Shown here one piece after another: positions 43,887 to 55,560 of a DNA stretch of 64,000 bases. Every line of letters begins with the position of its first letter. The stretch's first letter is position 1. The notes under the pieces were generated by a model. The model ran no database searches and was not told where the DNA came from. It was given only the letters and a program-made list of their open reading frames with translations. The stretch lies in NCBI GenBank assembly GCA_004194705.1, contig SADC01000339.1, positions 1-64,000 on the forward strand, given 5' to 3'. The position numbers and the translations under genes were made by a program. This DNA comes from Ditylenchus dipsaci. Taxonomy: Eukaryota; Nematoda; Chromadorea; Rhabditida; Anguinidae.

Positions 43887-44029
43887 AAAGATTATTAACA
43901 AAAGGATGGTATTTTTTTTCACCGCAAAACATTTGAAAATCACCGCAAATTATTTTTTTTACCGCAATTTGATTTTCCCGCAAAATACTTTTTCTTACCG
44001 CAAATACTTTTTTCTTACCGCGAAAAATT

Positions 44030-44660
44030 TTACTAAAGGGGGCGGGTGGATTTTTTGCGAAAAATCGATTGAGCGGATCAGATTTCGGGTCCGATGGGCT
44101 TCATCGCTCAAAATTCCACCCTGAACCATTCTTAACCATCTTAACCAAGCACTGATTTATGCGATTTAGATACTGGTTTGCATGGTTTAGATGCCAGAAT
44201 GGCCAAAAAGCAAAAATAACTGGTTTTTAGGGGGATACTAAAAGGGTGTGAACTTTTTGCAAAAAATCGATTGAGCGGATCAGATTTCTGGTCTGATACG
44301 CTTATCGCTCAAAATTCTTCACTATCCATTCCAAACCACCTCAAATAACACCAAACGACACGATTCTGAGCTATTAAAGGTATCGGACCCTAAATCTGAT
44401 CCGCTCAATCGATTTTTTGCAAAAAGTTTACCCCCCCCCTTTAGTAAACCCGAAAAAACAACTTTCAGGGGCTTCTGACCACTCCGGGCTGGATTCTGAG
44501 GGATCCAAGTTATTTCCTGACTGAAAAATTCAAATTCCCGCAAAATTTTGACTAGAAACGACGAGAAATTTTTTGCGGTAAGAAAAAGTATTTTGCGGGA
44601 AAATCAAATTGCGGTAAAAAAAATGATTTGCCGTAATTTCAAGTGTTTTGCGGTAAAAAG
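44030..44660. mobile_element. Foldback element, ACTAAAGGGGGG type, diverged and rearranged
   Basis: TTTTGCGAAAAATCGATTGAGCGGATCAG is present at 44057 and again at 44257, with the complement at 44398-44420. The flanks 43905-44025 and 44560-44660 carry the word TTTTACCGCAAA and its complement. Two elements may be fused here. Confidence 0.6.
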
Positions 44661-46419
44661 AAAGTACCATCCGTTATTAATTGGTATAAAATATTGTCTT
44701 GCCGGGGAAAATTTGCACGCACCTCCCACGCTGGCGGCCAGATTTTAAAATGCCGGCGGCGGAGCCAGTGGCGCTCATTTTCGAAAATCCCCTGCGAAGG
44801 CGGCGGCGCTTTTTTTTTTTCGAGGGACGCATAAGTATGGCCACAGCACCGCTGGTCGCATAACATCCTTAAAAAAATTTACATTTCTACATGACAAAAT
44901 CTACTAAACTATCCACATGCACAAAGTCTTCATATATTCGCAACCAAAAAAGCAGCAGAAAAAATACAAGTAACACATTTACAAGTGATGATATCCATCT
45001 CCAGCCGTTGCTGCCCTTCATAAATAATTTTTGCACTCTATCTCTGACTGACTATGTGTCCAGCACACACACATTTGCTGCCTTTGCCTTTTGTCGTTGA
45101 AGTTATTTGGAGGGTGGGATAGGGTGACCGACCTGACAAAGCAAAAAGAAAAGCCAGTCAAGAAATTTTCGCAGAAGATTGAGGATTGAAGAAAGAAAGC
45201 TGCTGGTAGTGCGCGTCGATTTGAGTCTCGATGCGGGACAATCAATGCATTTCCCTTGTATTGTTCTCTTTTCTTATTATTCTTCTTTTTCTAATTGTTG
45301 TCATTATTAAAATGAAGGAGAGTGTATTTGGAGGATTGGATCAAGCAAGTATTAATTGGAGTGGTTGAGCGGAGGTGGAGCAGGAGAACAGAGAGTATTA
45401 GACTTACTTATCCTCTTATTTTTATTTTGAGTCTAGAAGCGCACTCTCTCTCTCATAGAAAGTAATAGTGTAATTGACAAAAAATTCGCAACCGAAAATA
45501 TGCAAGCACATGTTGGAGTGGTATTTATTTTTGGGTGGTATTTAAATATGAACCGATCTAGAAAAAGAAATGCTGATTCATAACAGCGTGGTCAACTTAG
45601 TCACAAGGCACAATTGTAAAGTGATAGTTCTAACATGAATAAGATTTTTGGCTAATGCACGTCAACCTTCTCTATAAGCTACACTCTCGGACTGATCCCA
45701 GCTGTAGCATATAGAGAGGTGTAGCTTTTAAAGAAGTTGACTGTACTTCGAAATCGAGTTTGACTTCAAGTTGGAGTTCAGACCAAAGGTGTTCATGTAG
45801 TCGAAATCCGAAATCGAACCTGAACTCTAAGGTGTTCACGAACTTCGAGTTTGAGCTCGAGGTCGGCCCCCACCCCAGAGCGGGCTTTGACCACAATAAG
45901 CATTGAAAGTTGGGCTCTATATGTGTGCGAGGGACCCTCGAAAAAAATATGCCTTGGTCCCCCCTTTTGTTATTTTTGTGATTTTAGGCTTATGGACTCA
46001 AAGATGGGTTTTGCTCGTAGGTCTTGTGCATGATAAATTTGTAGACTCAAAAATAGACACTAATATGGAATTCTTTTGCTTCAATACATATGTATCATCC
46101 CATAAACTTATAAGTAAGGCCAATGCTTAACATAAAATACGCTGGCTTCTAACATACGCTAGCCAATTCTTGCCTGAATCTTAGCCTAAAATCACAAAAA
46201 TGAACAACAGGGGACCAAGCATATTTTTTTCGGGGTGCCTCGAACACATATAGAGCCGAAAGTTGCTTTTCTGGGGGTTTTTAAAAAAGGATACAAGTTA
46301 TACACATAAACACCTTCAATTTTGACTTCGCACTTGAACTCGAGCTCAAAGTATGTGAACACCTTCGAGTCCAACTTCAAGTTCGAGTTGGGATCAAAGA
46401 TGTTCCGGAGCCGAAAATC

Positions 46420-46728
46420 GGCTAGGGAAACTTGCCAAAAACGAAATTTGCCAAATACGAAATTTGCCGAAACGAAATTTGCCAAATCGAAATCTGCCAA
46501 ACGCAGGTTTTGCCGAAAAGGAAATTCAAATGAATTTAAATGAAAATATATACGTTGTAGCCATTCAACGGTAGGCAAATTCGTTGTAGCAAAACCTACG
46601 TTTGGCAAATTTCGATATGGCAAAATTCGTTTTGGGAAAATTCGTTTTGGCAAGTTTCGTTTTGGCAAATTTCGTTTTGGCAAAACATACGTTCGGCAAA
46701 TTTCGTTTATGGCATGTTTCCCCTAGCC
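46420..46728. mobile_element. GGCTAGGG hAT-like MITE with TTTGCCAAA words; TSD CGAAAATC
   Basis: The ends are GGCTAGGGAAAC and GTTTCCCCTAGCC. The exact 8-bp duplication CGAAAATC lies at 46412-46419 and 46729-46736. It is absent from duplication copy 1 at about 36398. The arms are the word AACGAAATTTGCCAA and its complement. The length is 309 bp, against 308 bp for the relative at 17978-18285. Confidence 0.92.
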
Positions 46729-47775
46729 CGAAAATCCGAACTCTGACACGAACTCGAAGTACGTGAATCAGTCATTTGTGATTGTACATTCTAATTTCTA
46801 TTCTACAACCTACTGAAAAATTTTGCCAATTTTTTTTATAATTTAAAGTTACAACCAACTTTTTGATCGGGTTGCTGAATGGAATCAATCAATATCTTGA
46901 AAATTGTTCACATTGAATGACTACTGTAAATATATTGAGACTAAATTATTGAACGAATTTTAAAGCAAAAGAGATTTTGCAGCTACTAAATCTTCTGTAG
47001 GCACTGCAATGTCAGCCAAATTTAACAGAACATTAACATATCTACAGTTGCCATAGAAATATGTTTGTAGGAGAATTGGGAAGGGTTTCACACCTGCACA
47101 CACACTAACACTTGGTAATAATACCAATACAACAAAATTATTAGGAAAGGTGAGTACGCGGAAAAACTAGCTGTGATACAAAGGCGAAATAACAAAAAAC
47201 ACTAGTCACACTATAAAAAATTTAATAAAAACAAAAACAGAAGATAGATTTTAGGGCAATGTTGTTTCCGGACAAACAAAAAATAATAAGAAAACTCTAG
47301 CTAAAGTCAAAAAATTAATAAGGGTTACTATGATCAGATCAGCCACAGTTTTCGTGAAAACAATTAAAAACGTAGAAACGTACAGTAGTCAACAGCATTA
47401 AATTGCGCTTGCATATTACAATGACTAACCGGTTGTTTTATGTAAATATTCAGTAAATGCAACAAAAAAGAGACTGATGGGCTTCCACGTCTATTATGAT
47501 CAACATATTCAATAGAGTTGGTGATTCGAATACTCGAAATTTATTGATACCAAGTCGACTACTCGAATAATATCTTAAAATACACTCGCTCAGCCTTTCC
47601 TAAGCCTACTTATTTTTCTAACTCAAAAAGCATCACATTTGGCACTAAATACAGGGTGGCCCCTATTTCATATTTTAATATAATGCTCAAGATACTTTCT
47701 TTAGTGGATACTTTAGATAGTGCGAAATTCTCGGCCACCCTGTATGTTTTTTAAAATGAGCGTTGTCGGTGTTTT

Positions 47776-48010
47776 GACCCTACTATAGAATACCCCCCCC
47801 AAAATCCGACCTTTTAAAACTTAAGTAAAAAGTACCCAAATTTATGTCCCAGACCCCGGAAAATGTGCGCAAACTCTTCATTAATCACAACTTCCGTACG
47901 CTGGCCTACCCCAAGCCTAAGGGCTAAGCCTAAACTTGTTGTTTGCAAGGGTAGTTACAGCGATTTCATAAGGTCGATTTTTTTGGGGGGGGGGTATTCT
48001 ATAGTAGCGC
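47776..48010. mobile_element. GGCGCTACTA hAT-like MITE, copy B; insertion absent in copy 1
   Basis: It starts GACCCTACTATAGAATACCC and ends in TATTCTATAGTAGCGC. The flanks are GGTGTTTT and CGTGTTTT (7 of 8 match). The empty site GTCGGTGTTTTTTTAAGC survives at 37556-37574. The core sequence is shared with copies at 11711, 52374 and 57818. Confidence 0.9.
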
Positions 48011-49515
48011 CGTGTTTTTTTAAGCATGTAAAGCAAGGCTTCGATCTCAAAATTTTGAAATAAGTATCCTTCAGGGTACAATAAAATTATCTAACAATAT
48101 AAAATTTTGCTTTTTTCGAATACATATGTCGAAATAGTTGAAAATGTGAAAAATATGCAAAAATTGGCCAAAATTTTTAAAAATTTCTATCTTTGGTATT
48201 TTGAAGCATTTTTAATCAATAATAATCGGAAAATTGACCAATATCGAAAATATTGTCAAGAAAAAGTTTTCAGAACAATCAATGCAGAATATGTAGAGCC
48301 CACGTTTTCATTATCTAACCATTGATTTCTGAGAACATTTTAAGGAACAACAAGTCACACTTATTATTATTCACAGTAACAGAAGAACACCAGCAGACTA
48401 GCTACACTTCAGCCAACAACAACAGTAATAATGACGACGATGAGAAAAAGTCCTGTTTTCTCTCTTCAAAGGCAGACTGGAGAATAATTAAGAGTGGGAG
48501 AATGGACAGTTGCAAGGGGAAAGCGATGAATGCTGAATCATTCAGTTAGCAACACACACATTGATATATGCTCAAAAACAGCTAGGGTTGAAAATAAAGG
48601 AAACAATGGCGAGTCTGATATCTGTTGAAAAGTGCTTTTCAAATTCTAATTTTTTAAAAGATAATTTAGCGCCATTTGGCATAGTGAAAATTAAAATTTT
48701 TCGAAATAAAAGGCTGAAGGAAATGTGACAAAAACAAGATTCGGCAGATTGGGCTGTATATATATTCGTAGTATCGAATTTGGAAAACGGTTTATCTCGA
48801 AAATATTGTATTGGCAAAAAATAATTTTAAACTGGTAGTTTACGCAAACTGCTGTTTCTAAAATGGGTTAAAATTGAAAACACCTTCAAAATGTGTAAAT
48901 ATCCCGTCAAATTTTTGAAACGTCTTATTTTGGCAAAAAGATATTGGTGACAAAACAAAGTGACTAAACAGATGCTACGTACAGTTTGGCAGCTGAATCC
49001 TTGAAAAGAAGGTTTTCGGACTTTTTGAACATGGCTAAGTACTCATGCCTCGAACAGCTCATTTAAGATTCCCAAATATAGTTTTGACAAAACACGCCTT
49101 GCATACCGTACTTTCTCTAATTAGCCAACATGTAGGTTTTTTTCAACCGTTCAAAAATCATGAAAATTTTGGGTCCATATCGACGTTTTCAGCGGTGTTT
49201 ATAGGCACGTGTTCAATTGTCAACATTCAGTAGTTAAGATGACTGCAGAATCAAGCGATCATTTTGGTATTAAAACGTGTGCCAGTCTATTTAATTATTT
49301 GTTTTAGAAATCAGCAAAAGCAACTCCCAAAACAGCGTGTCACGTGACTCAACTCACCTAACACGCTGTTTCTGGACTCTCTCTCGCTGATTTTTAAATC
49401 ATTTTAAATTCTAAAATGGAAGGAACAAATATGTGTCTGAAAATCGTTGAAATGCTTACGCGACTCGTGTTCAGGTATTCTCAGCCGGCAGACTTCCGTT
49501 TAAACACAATGAAAT

Positions 49516-49732
49516 ACCGTATTTCCTAACCACCCGCTCTAATAATGCCCACCCCTACTCCCCCCCCCCCCCCCAACTTCCAGGACAGAGCAAACATTTT
49601 GCAAAGCTGTTTTTTGCGTTAACTTAGTTCTCGCGAGCTATACCGATCCACTTTTGTATTTTGATTGAGCCCACAAAAATCACAAAATGACTCTAATAAA
49701 CCCACCGGTAATTATATTAGAGGAAATACGGT
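49516..49732. mobile_element. ACCGTATTT-family element
   Basis: ACCGTATTTCCTAACCACCC at the left. The right end, reversed, is ACCGTATTTCCTCTAATATA, between TA dinucleotides. TAATAATGCCCACCCC words and a 15-base C-tract follow the left end. Confidence 0.75.
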
Positions 49733-50221
49733 AGGTACAATGGAATAGGTGGCTTAAGGAGGGTGAGCTGTTAAGGAGTTAGTCTCGACCGAAAGGATTT
49801 ATCAAACTTTTTTCTTTTAAATGTGTTTTAGAGCCCAATTTTGTCAACAACTCGCTGTTGCGATGTCGGACAAACTTGTATAGAATTAAAAGTTGGACTA
49901 GCATCATCAATATCAGAATTTCTGAATCCTTTCAAAAAATGCCTTATAAAAATTAAGATGGAAGGGGAAGAAAAACCACTGAAAAAAGGTTTATTAGCTT
50001 CTACTATATTACAATTTTAGCAGATTTTTTGAAGAAATTCAAAAATCCTGATATTGATGATGCTAATCTAACTTTTAGTTCTGCGCAACTTTGTCTGACA
50101 TCCCAACACTGAGTTGTCGACAAAATATGGCTCAAAAAGCCACATTCAAAAATACAAAACTAGGATAAATCCGTTCGTGTCAAGAATATCTCCTTAACAG
50201 CTTTGACCCTCCCTTTACGAA

Positions 50222-50640
50222 GACTTGTTGAAAATGAATATTGCCAAACGTGTGTTCTGCCGAAACGAAATTCGCCAAAACAAATATTGCCAAAAAGAAA
50301 TTGTCAAATCACATTTCGCCGAAAGAAAATTTGCCAAATTGAATTTGCAAACATCAGGTTTTTCCAAAAACAAATATGGTAGCAATTTAGTGTTGCGAAA
50401 ACATTTTCAAGTGAATACACCAACAATTATATTTTTTAAAACTACACCTATTATTTCAAAATGAATTGTTCTCTCACTTTACAATATTGTAGTCGGTCAG
50501 TTGATAGCTCATTAGAAACTGGAGATTCTGGACTACATGCTGGTTTAAAAAAAATCGGAAAGTAATCACCGAAACAAGCCGCTTTGAAAATTTGACGGGA
50601 GATTTACACTTTTTGACGGGTGTTTCACGTACAGCCTTTC
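50222..50640. repeat. TTTGCCAAA words and inverted copy of 38470-38780
   Basis: 50230-50350 carries AAATTTGCCAAA-type words. 50430-50620 is the reverse complement of 38470-38780. They are probably the right part of an element whose left part begins near 48700-48925. Confidence 0.5.
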
Positions 50641-51584
50641 AAGATTTGTCCTAGAACTATCCGGCAAATCAGCTTTTAGTAGCTTGTCAATAAGTTTTGA
50701 ATATTGTCTTGATTATTTTATAATATCACAGCTCAGATAGTTAACTCTTTGTTATTCATTTACGTATGTCCTCCATGTGTGTTCAAAATTATTTGCAAGA
50801 ATTATTTTGTGATCCAAAAATCTTAACACAATTTCTGGTGCGTAGACGTTCGCAAATTTAGTAATTCTACTATTTTTGCGAAACGTTTCGCAATTTAGTA
50901 ATTCTATTATTTATATATGTATTTGCGCAAATTCAAATATTTTTGCAGGTAACCGCGTGTTTTTTAAGGCGCGGTAACCCGCAAACGCCCGCATTCCCAG
51001 GCCAAAATTTTACATTTACTGGTTCAAACACTACATCCAGAAAGGCCATGGGTTCGGGATATCTTTAGCAACCAGCACTACGAAATGCAAAACCTAGCTT
51101 TATTTATGAAAAAGGATCCTTCATCAATGCCTCATTAAAGCAATGCAAACGAAAGAACAGATAACTAAATTACAACCGAAGTGCAGTTACTGTGGATACG
51201 ATTAGTGGTCGTAGATGAAAAATATTTGAATTTGCGCAAATACATATATAAAATAATAGAATTACTAATTTGCGAAACGTTTCGCAAAAATAGTAGAATT
51301 AAAATTTGCGAAACGTCTATACGCCCAATTTCTCATACTCGTGGCACAGTTGCCAAAATAGTCAAGTCGTCAATGGTACAGTGGTAGCTACGAGAATGCG
51401 TATCTCGTATGTCTAACAACTTTAAAGAAAATGAAAATGTTATCTGATGGGTCCCAGAATACTTCTTTTTCATAAGAAATACCACGGACTTTGCTGCGCC
51501 GGAATTTTGAAAAGCCTGGCGCCGACGCTGGCGCCTTATTTCCGAAACATGCGAGAAGATAGTGGGGTGTAGGACTTTGTGACT

Positions 51585-52348
51585 ACCGGTATTTCCTCTA
51601 ATTGCCGCCCCCCTCCAATTGCCGCCCCCCTCTAATTGCCGCCCCCCCCTATTTTTTTGAAACCGTGTTTTAACCTTTTTTTGCAAAATTTTTTGGCGGT
51701 TAGTTATCAATAAGAAGATGTGTCCAAGATCATTGTTGGCTGAAGAGGTATATGTCAAGCAGGATCGAAAAATATTCAACTTGAACAATAAGTCTACAAC
51801 AACAAGTCTACCTCAAAAAGGGGGGGGGCGATGGAATTTATATACGCATCGCCTTAGGCCACAGGTTCGACTACCACTGGCTGCAGACCTTATTTTTTTC
51901 TCCTTTTATTTACAAGTTTGGTGTCGAAATGTAGCTAAGATCCTCAGCTTTCATTTGAACTATCATACAGATAAAAAGTTTGTATAAAGTTAGAGCTAAA
52001 ATTTAAGAAAACATTGAACCATGTCCAATTCGATCAAATTCTCAATGGGACTATTAATTAACCAATAAATTGCGACCACTTTTAGCTTCACTGTCAGCAA
52101 ATGCTGTAATTTGGAGAATCATGTACATTTCTGTATATAAAGCGTGTGACTTGTCGTAAAATTTCTGCCCAAAAATCATAAAAATTTGAAAATAGGAAAA
52201 AAAACTTTCATTGTTGAGTGGTAAATTACTCAAATTTATGATCGAAAAATAAGCGCCCCCTTCTAATTGCCGCCCCCCCTAATTGCCGCCCCCCCTAGAG
52301 GTCGATCGGAAAATAAGCGCCCCGGGCGGCAATTAGAGGAAATACGGT
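51585..52348. mobile_element. ACCGTATTT-family element (CTAATTGCCGCCCC word)
   Basis: ACCGGTATTTCCTCTAATTG at the left. The right end, reversed, is ACCGTATTTCCTCTAATTGC. Three TCTAATTGCCGCCCCCC units lie at the left, and two or more in the same orientation plus one reversed at the right. Confidence 0.75.
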
Positions 52349-52373
52349 ATATGAAATAATTAGTTGAATATTT

Positions 52374-52615
52374 GGCGCTAGTAGCGAATACCCCCCCCCT
52401 CCCCCCAAGCATCCGACCTTTAAAAATTTCTGTAACTACCCTTGCAAACAACAAGTTTAGGCTTAGCCCTTAGGCTTGGGGTAGGCCAGCGTACGGAAAT
52501 TGTGACTAATGAAGAGTTGCGCACATTTTCCGGGGTCTGGACATAATTTGGGTACTTTTTACTAAAGTAAAAAAAGTGAAAATCGTTGGGGGGGGGGGGT
52601 TTCGCTACTAGCGTC
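52374..52615. mobile_element. GGCGCTAGTAG hAT-like MITE, copy C; TSD GAATATTT
   Basis: The ends are GGCGCTAGTAGCGAA and TTCGCTACTAGCGTC. The exact 8-bp duplication GAATATTT lies at 52366-52373 and 52616-52623. This is the best-preserved copy of the family (242 bp). Confidence 0.92.
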
Positions 52616-52706
52616 GAATATTTAAATGGGATCTAAAGTCTGAAGGCCGAATAAAATTTAATAATTGAAACGCATTAACTAGTCTACTTGCCTGAATACT
52701 TATAAC

Positions 52707-53334
52707 TAGGGTAAAATTAAAGGATCAAATCGTTAAACAATCAAATCGATAATCGAAATTTTTTTGATTAATGAGTGCGCTACCGATTCCTTTAATAAGG
52801 CGACCGGCCGCCTTATTATTTGGATGCCCGAAAATCGACAATTTGGAATTCGATCTCGAGATTTTGGGTGCTCAACCAAAATCTGAAAAGTGCAATCGGT
52901 AGAGCTCATACGAATTAAGAAAACGTATAAAACAGGTTCGCGGAATCTTTCTCTGAGATGAGATATAGGTCTTCAAAGTTGAGGGGGGGGGGTGGGGTTG
53001 GTGCGGCCGCCTTATTAGAGAGGGCCGCCTTATTAGAGGAAATACGGTAATTGATTTCGATTAATCAAATCGAAAAAAATTTTTGGAAAGCATCTCTCAG
53101 ACGCCACGCTAGAGAGTGATATTGCCAAATACTTGCGAGGCAGCACAGCCAGAGTAGGGAAGCGTACAGCATTCTTTGCCCACCAATTGTACATTCGATC
53201 GATTATACATTCGATTTGATTCGCTTAATCGAATCGATAATTGAAATCGAAATTTTCGATTAATCGAATCGATAATCGAAATTTCTATTAGTCAGTGCAA
53301 TTAATCGATTTCGATAATCGAATCGACAACCCTA
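52707..53334. mobile_element. hAT-like element of ATCGATTAATCGA words, with nested element
   Basis: The ends are TAGGGT and ACCCTA. The near-exact 8-bp duplication is CTTATAAC / CTTCTAAC. The arms are filled with AATCGAATCGATAATCGA words. The ACCGTATTT-family element at 52782-53048 is nested inside, with the words AATAAGGCGGCC. Confidence 0.75.
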
Positions 53335-53399
53335 CTTCTAACAAATATCTGTCCTGCAAACCAATAAATAAACTACTTTCATAAAGGTGAGCTTGAAAC

Positions 53400-54788
53400 A
53401 CATAACCCTGTTACACCAAAAAGTCTCGTTAGTACGAGACTAGACAACTCAAGGTTTCTTTGGCTTTCACTTCGAGTTAGAGTTCCATTTCAGGTAAGAT
53501 GTGCTCATGTACTCAAGAATCCGGACTCGGATGTGTTCACGTACTTCGAGCTCGAGGTCGAGCTTGAAAATGTTATGTATATTGTTTAGATCACTCGTAA
53601 TCTCACCACAGAGCGATCAAAAGCCACTAAAAGCTGTTTTTTCAGAGATTTAGTACAAGGAATTTACTTATATACATGAACACCGTCACATTTAACTCGA
53701 ACTTGGACTCGATCTCGAACAACGCAATCACCTTCGAATTAGTGTTCGAGTTCAAGCTAGAGTTGAGGTTTGAGTTTAAGTTCGAGTTTGAGTTCAGATC
53801 AAAAATGTTACTCCAACTCGTATTCTAACTCGAAGAACGTGAACAAGCCATAAAAACTTCAAAAGTTGATTAAATAACTTTTAAGATTTGCAGAAGAAAA
53901 AAAATAAAAATAACAACAGGAACCAAGCCAAGGATTTCTAGTGACGTGTGCAAAGTCAATATGGCTGTTCAAGAAACCTTTGTCATGATCTGGCCTTGTG
54001 TCAAAATGAGGTTTAGTAAAAACTGTATGGATGTATTTTTCAGTCCGGGAAAACAGAATCTGAATTATTCACCGCGAAAAACTAAAAAAAGCATAAATAT
54101 TTTGCTGAATCATTTTACCAAGTAAATATATGATCTACTAGTCAAAGCTCATCTCCAAATCCATCAAATTCAGAATAAATATTCTTTTTTGCTTCACTAC
54201 TGCTACTAATCCATGTTCCTGTGCAGTGAAGCGTGAACACAGGCTAGAGGCTGAAGGCAGGATGGAAACGGAAATTTAATTGCGTTTAGAGAAGAAGTCC
54301 GACACTACTTTGTAAAAGAGATAAATAGATTTGAAAGAGAAAAGCTGCTGACAACCAATTCTCTCTTTTACCCAGTCGAAAAGAAGTAGAAAGGTAAAAA
54401 TTTGTGTTAAAAAGTTGTGTTTTTATGTCTTAAAACCAGTAAAATATTTTCTATGAAATTACAAACAAACTTTTCTGTTTTCTTGATGTAGTAAGGGCTT
54501 TCCGAATACTTTTCTGACTCTTCACTGCAGCATTGTAAACCGTTTTAAGATTTAAGTAAACAACATCAAACCGGCAGAAACATTTGGCTACTTGAGATAA
54601 TCACTAGTGTGGAATCTGCTTAAACTTGAGTTACTGATAACAGCAAAATCCGTTTCCCGGCCCGTTGATCAAAAAAATTTCAACCCGGCCCGGAAAAAAA
54701 GCATTTGTAGCCTGAAATCTTAGCTATCAGATGGTATAAACTTTTTTCTAAAAAGTCTGAAAAAAGTCAGAGAAAATAGTAAGAAATA
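53400..54788. other. No gene recognised; AACTCGAAGT word arrays
   Basis: 53460-53580 and 53695-53840 carry repeated TCGAGTTCGAGTT words like those at 33700-33860 and 36300-36440. The remainder is AT-rich without clear ends. Confidence 0.45.
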
Positions 54789-55560
54789 TGTGGCACCGAA
54801 CGGGGTTGAACGTAACAGTCGACTCTTTATTCGACAACACACCATAAACAGTACGAGTCATACAATGAGAATACTAAGAAGAGTCTCTTGGCTTCTTCCA
54901 CTTCACTCGGCCCATGGCCAGAGACTTCTTCGCTGAGTCCAGGTAGATTCCACCCCATTCAGAGTCCACTTGCTTCGGTTCATCGCTGCTCGGCTGCGGG
55001 TGATCATGTCTCGGGTGTCATGCTGCTGTCGTCTTCCCTCCATCCAGGTCCACTCGATGCGCAGTTTGTTTTGGAGCGTGCTGCCAGGCCATCCATCTTG
55101 CTGAGCCGGTGTCTCTACTCCATGAGGTGCGGGGATCCAGCTGTTATCCGTCAATATGTTGCTGCCACCAAGACGCGAAGACCAGAAGTCGGAACGGTAG
55201 TTGGTTCAGAACCGGGTCACATGCGCTGAACTTATAATCGCCTAAGTATCGGTCTGCACACAGGCTTCATGCTCTCAACACCAACGGTACGGGTAACCTC
55301 AGTCCAACCCTTATCCACAATCACACTATCGCTAACGGTACGGGACTCGGCCCACTTCAACGGTCCTGCCTGATCGGTCACAAATATGGGGTGCGCCTTG
55401 CTCAAGCAGTACTCGGATATCCGCTAGCTGTCGAACAACCAATTCGGTGGCGGTCGCTCCATTAAGGGTAGCTGCCTGAACAGTTCTCCCACGTCTAAGA
55501 CGGAGTCTCCCTTAGAGGTTTTTCCAAAGGTTCGCTCTACCATTTTAAATGAAAGCTCAA
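54789..55560 (-). mobile_element. LTR-retrotransposon-like remnant
   Basis: The block is much richer in G+C than its surroundings. On the minus strand it ends in CGAATAAAGAGTCGACTG and, 18 bases on, TTCGGTGCCACA. A polyadenylation signal shortly before a ...CA end is typical of the 3' part of an LTR. Short frames such as ERTFGKTSKGDSVLDVGELF (about 55530) and GPLKWAESRTVSDSVIVDKG (about 55350) suggest decayed coding sequence of the element. No reverse transcriptase or integrase motif was seen, and the second LTR and TSD were not found. Confidence 0.45.

Larger units (their letters stand above)
44682..49165. repeat. Segmental duplication, copy 2
   Basis: It is colinear with 32579-39655 (see that entry). 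Copy 2 alone carries two clean hAT-like insertions, at 46420-46728 and 47776-48010. It also lacks 13 bases near 46052 that copy 1 has. Confidence 0.85.

Noticed and set aside
46192..46683. 163-residue frame beginning with KRNLPKRNLPKR repeats
   Set aside because: It crosses the boundary of the hAT-like MITE at 46420-46728 and is produced by its word array; it is absent in duplication copy 1.
51333..51788. 151-residue minus-strand frame
   Set aside because: It spans the left end of the ACCGTATTT element and a dispersed repeat shared with 40000-40090, where the frame is not kept.
54888..55229. 113-residue open frame as a gene
   Set aside because: It is antisense to the LTR-like remnant, is Ser/Pro-rich because of G+C-rich DNA, and has no recognisable domain or splice context.
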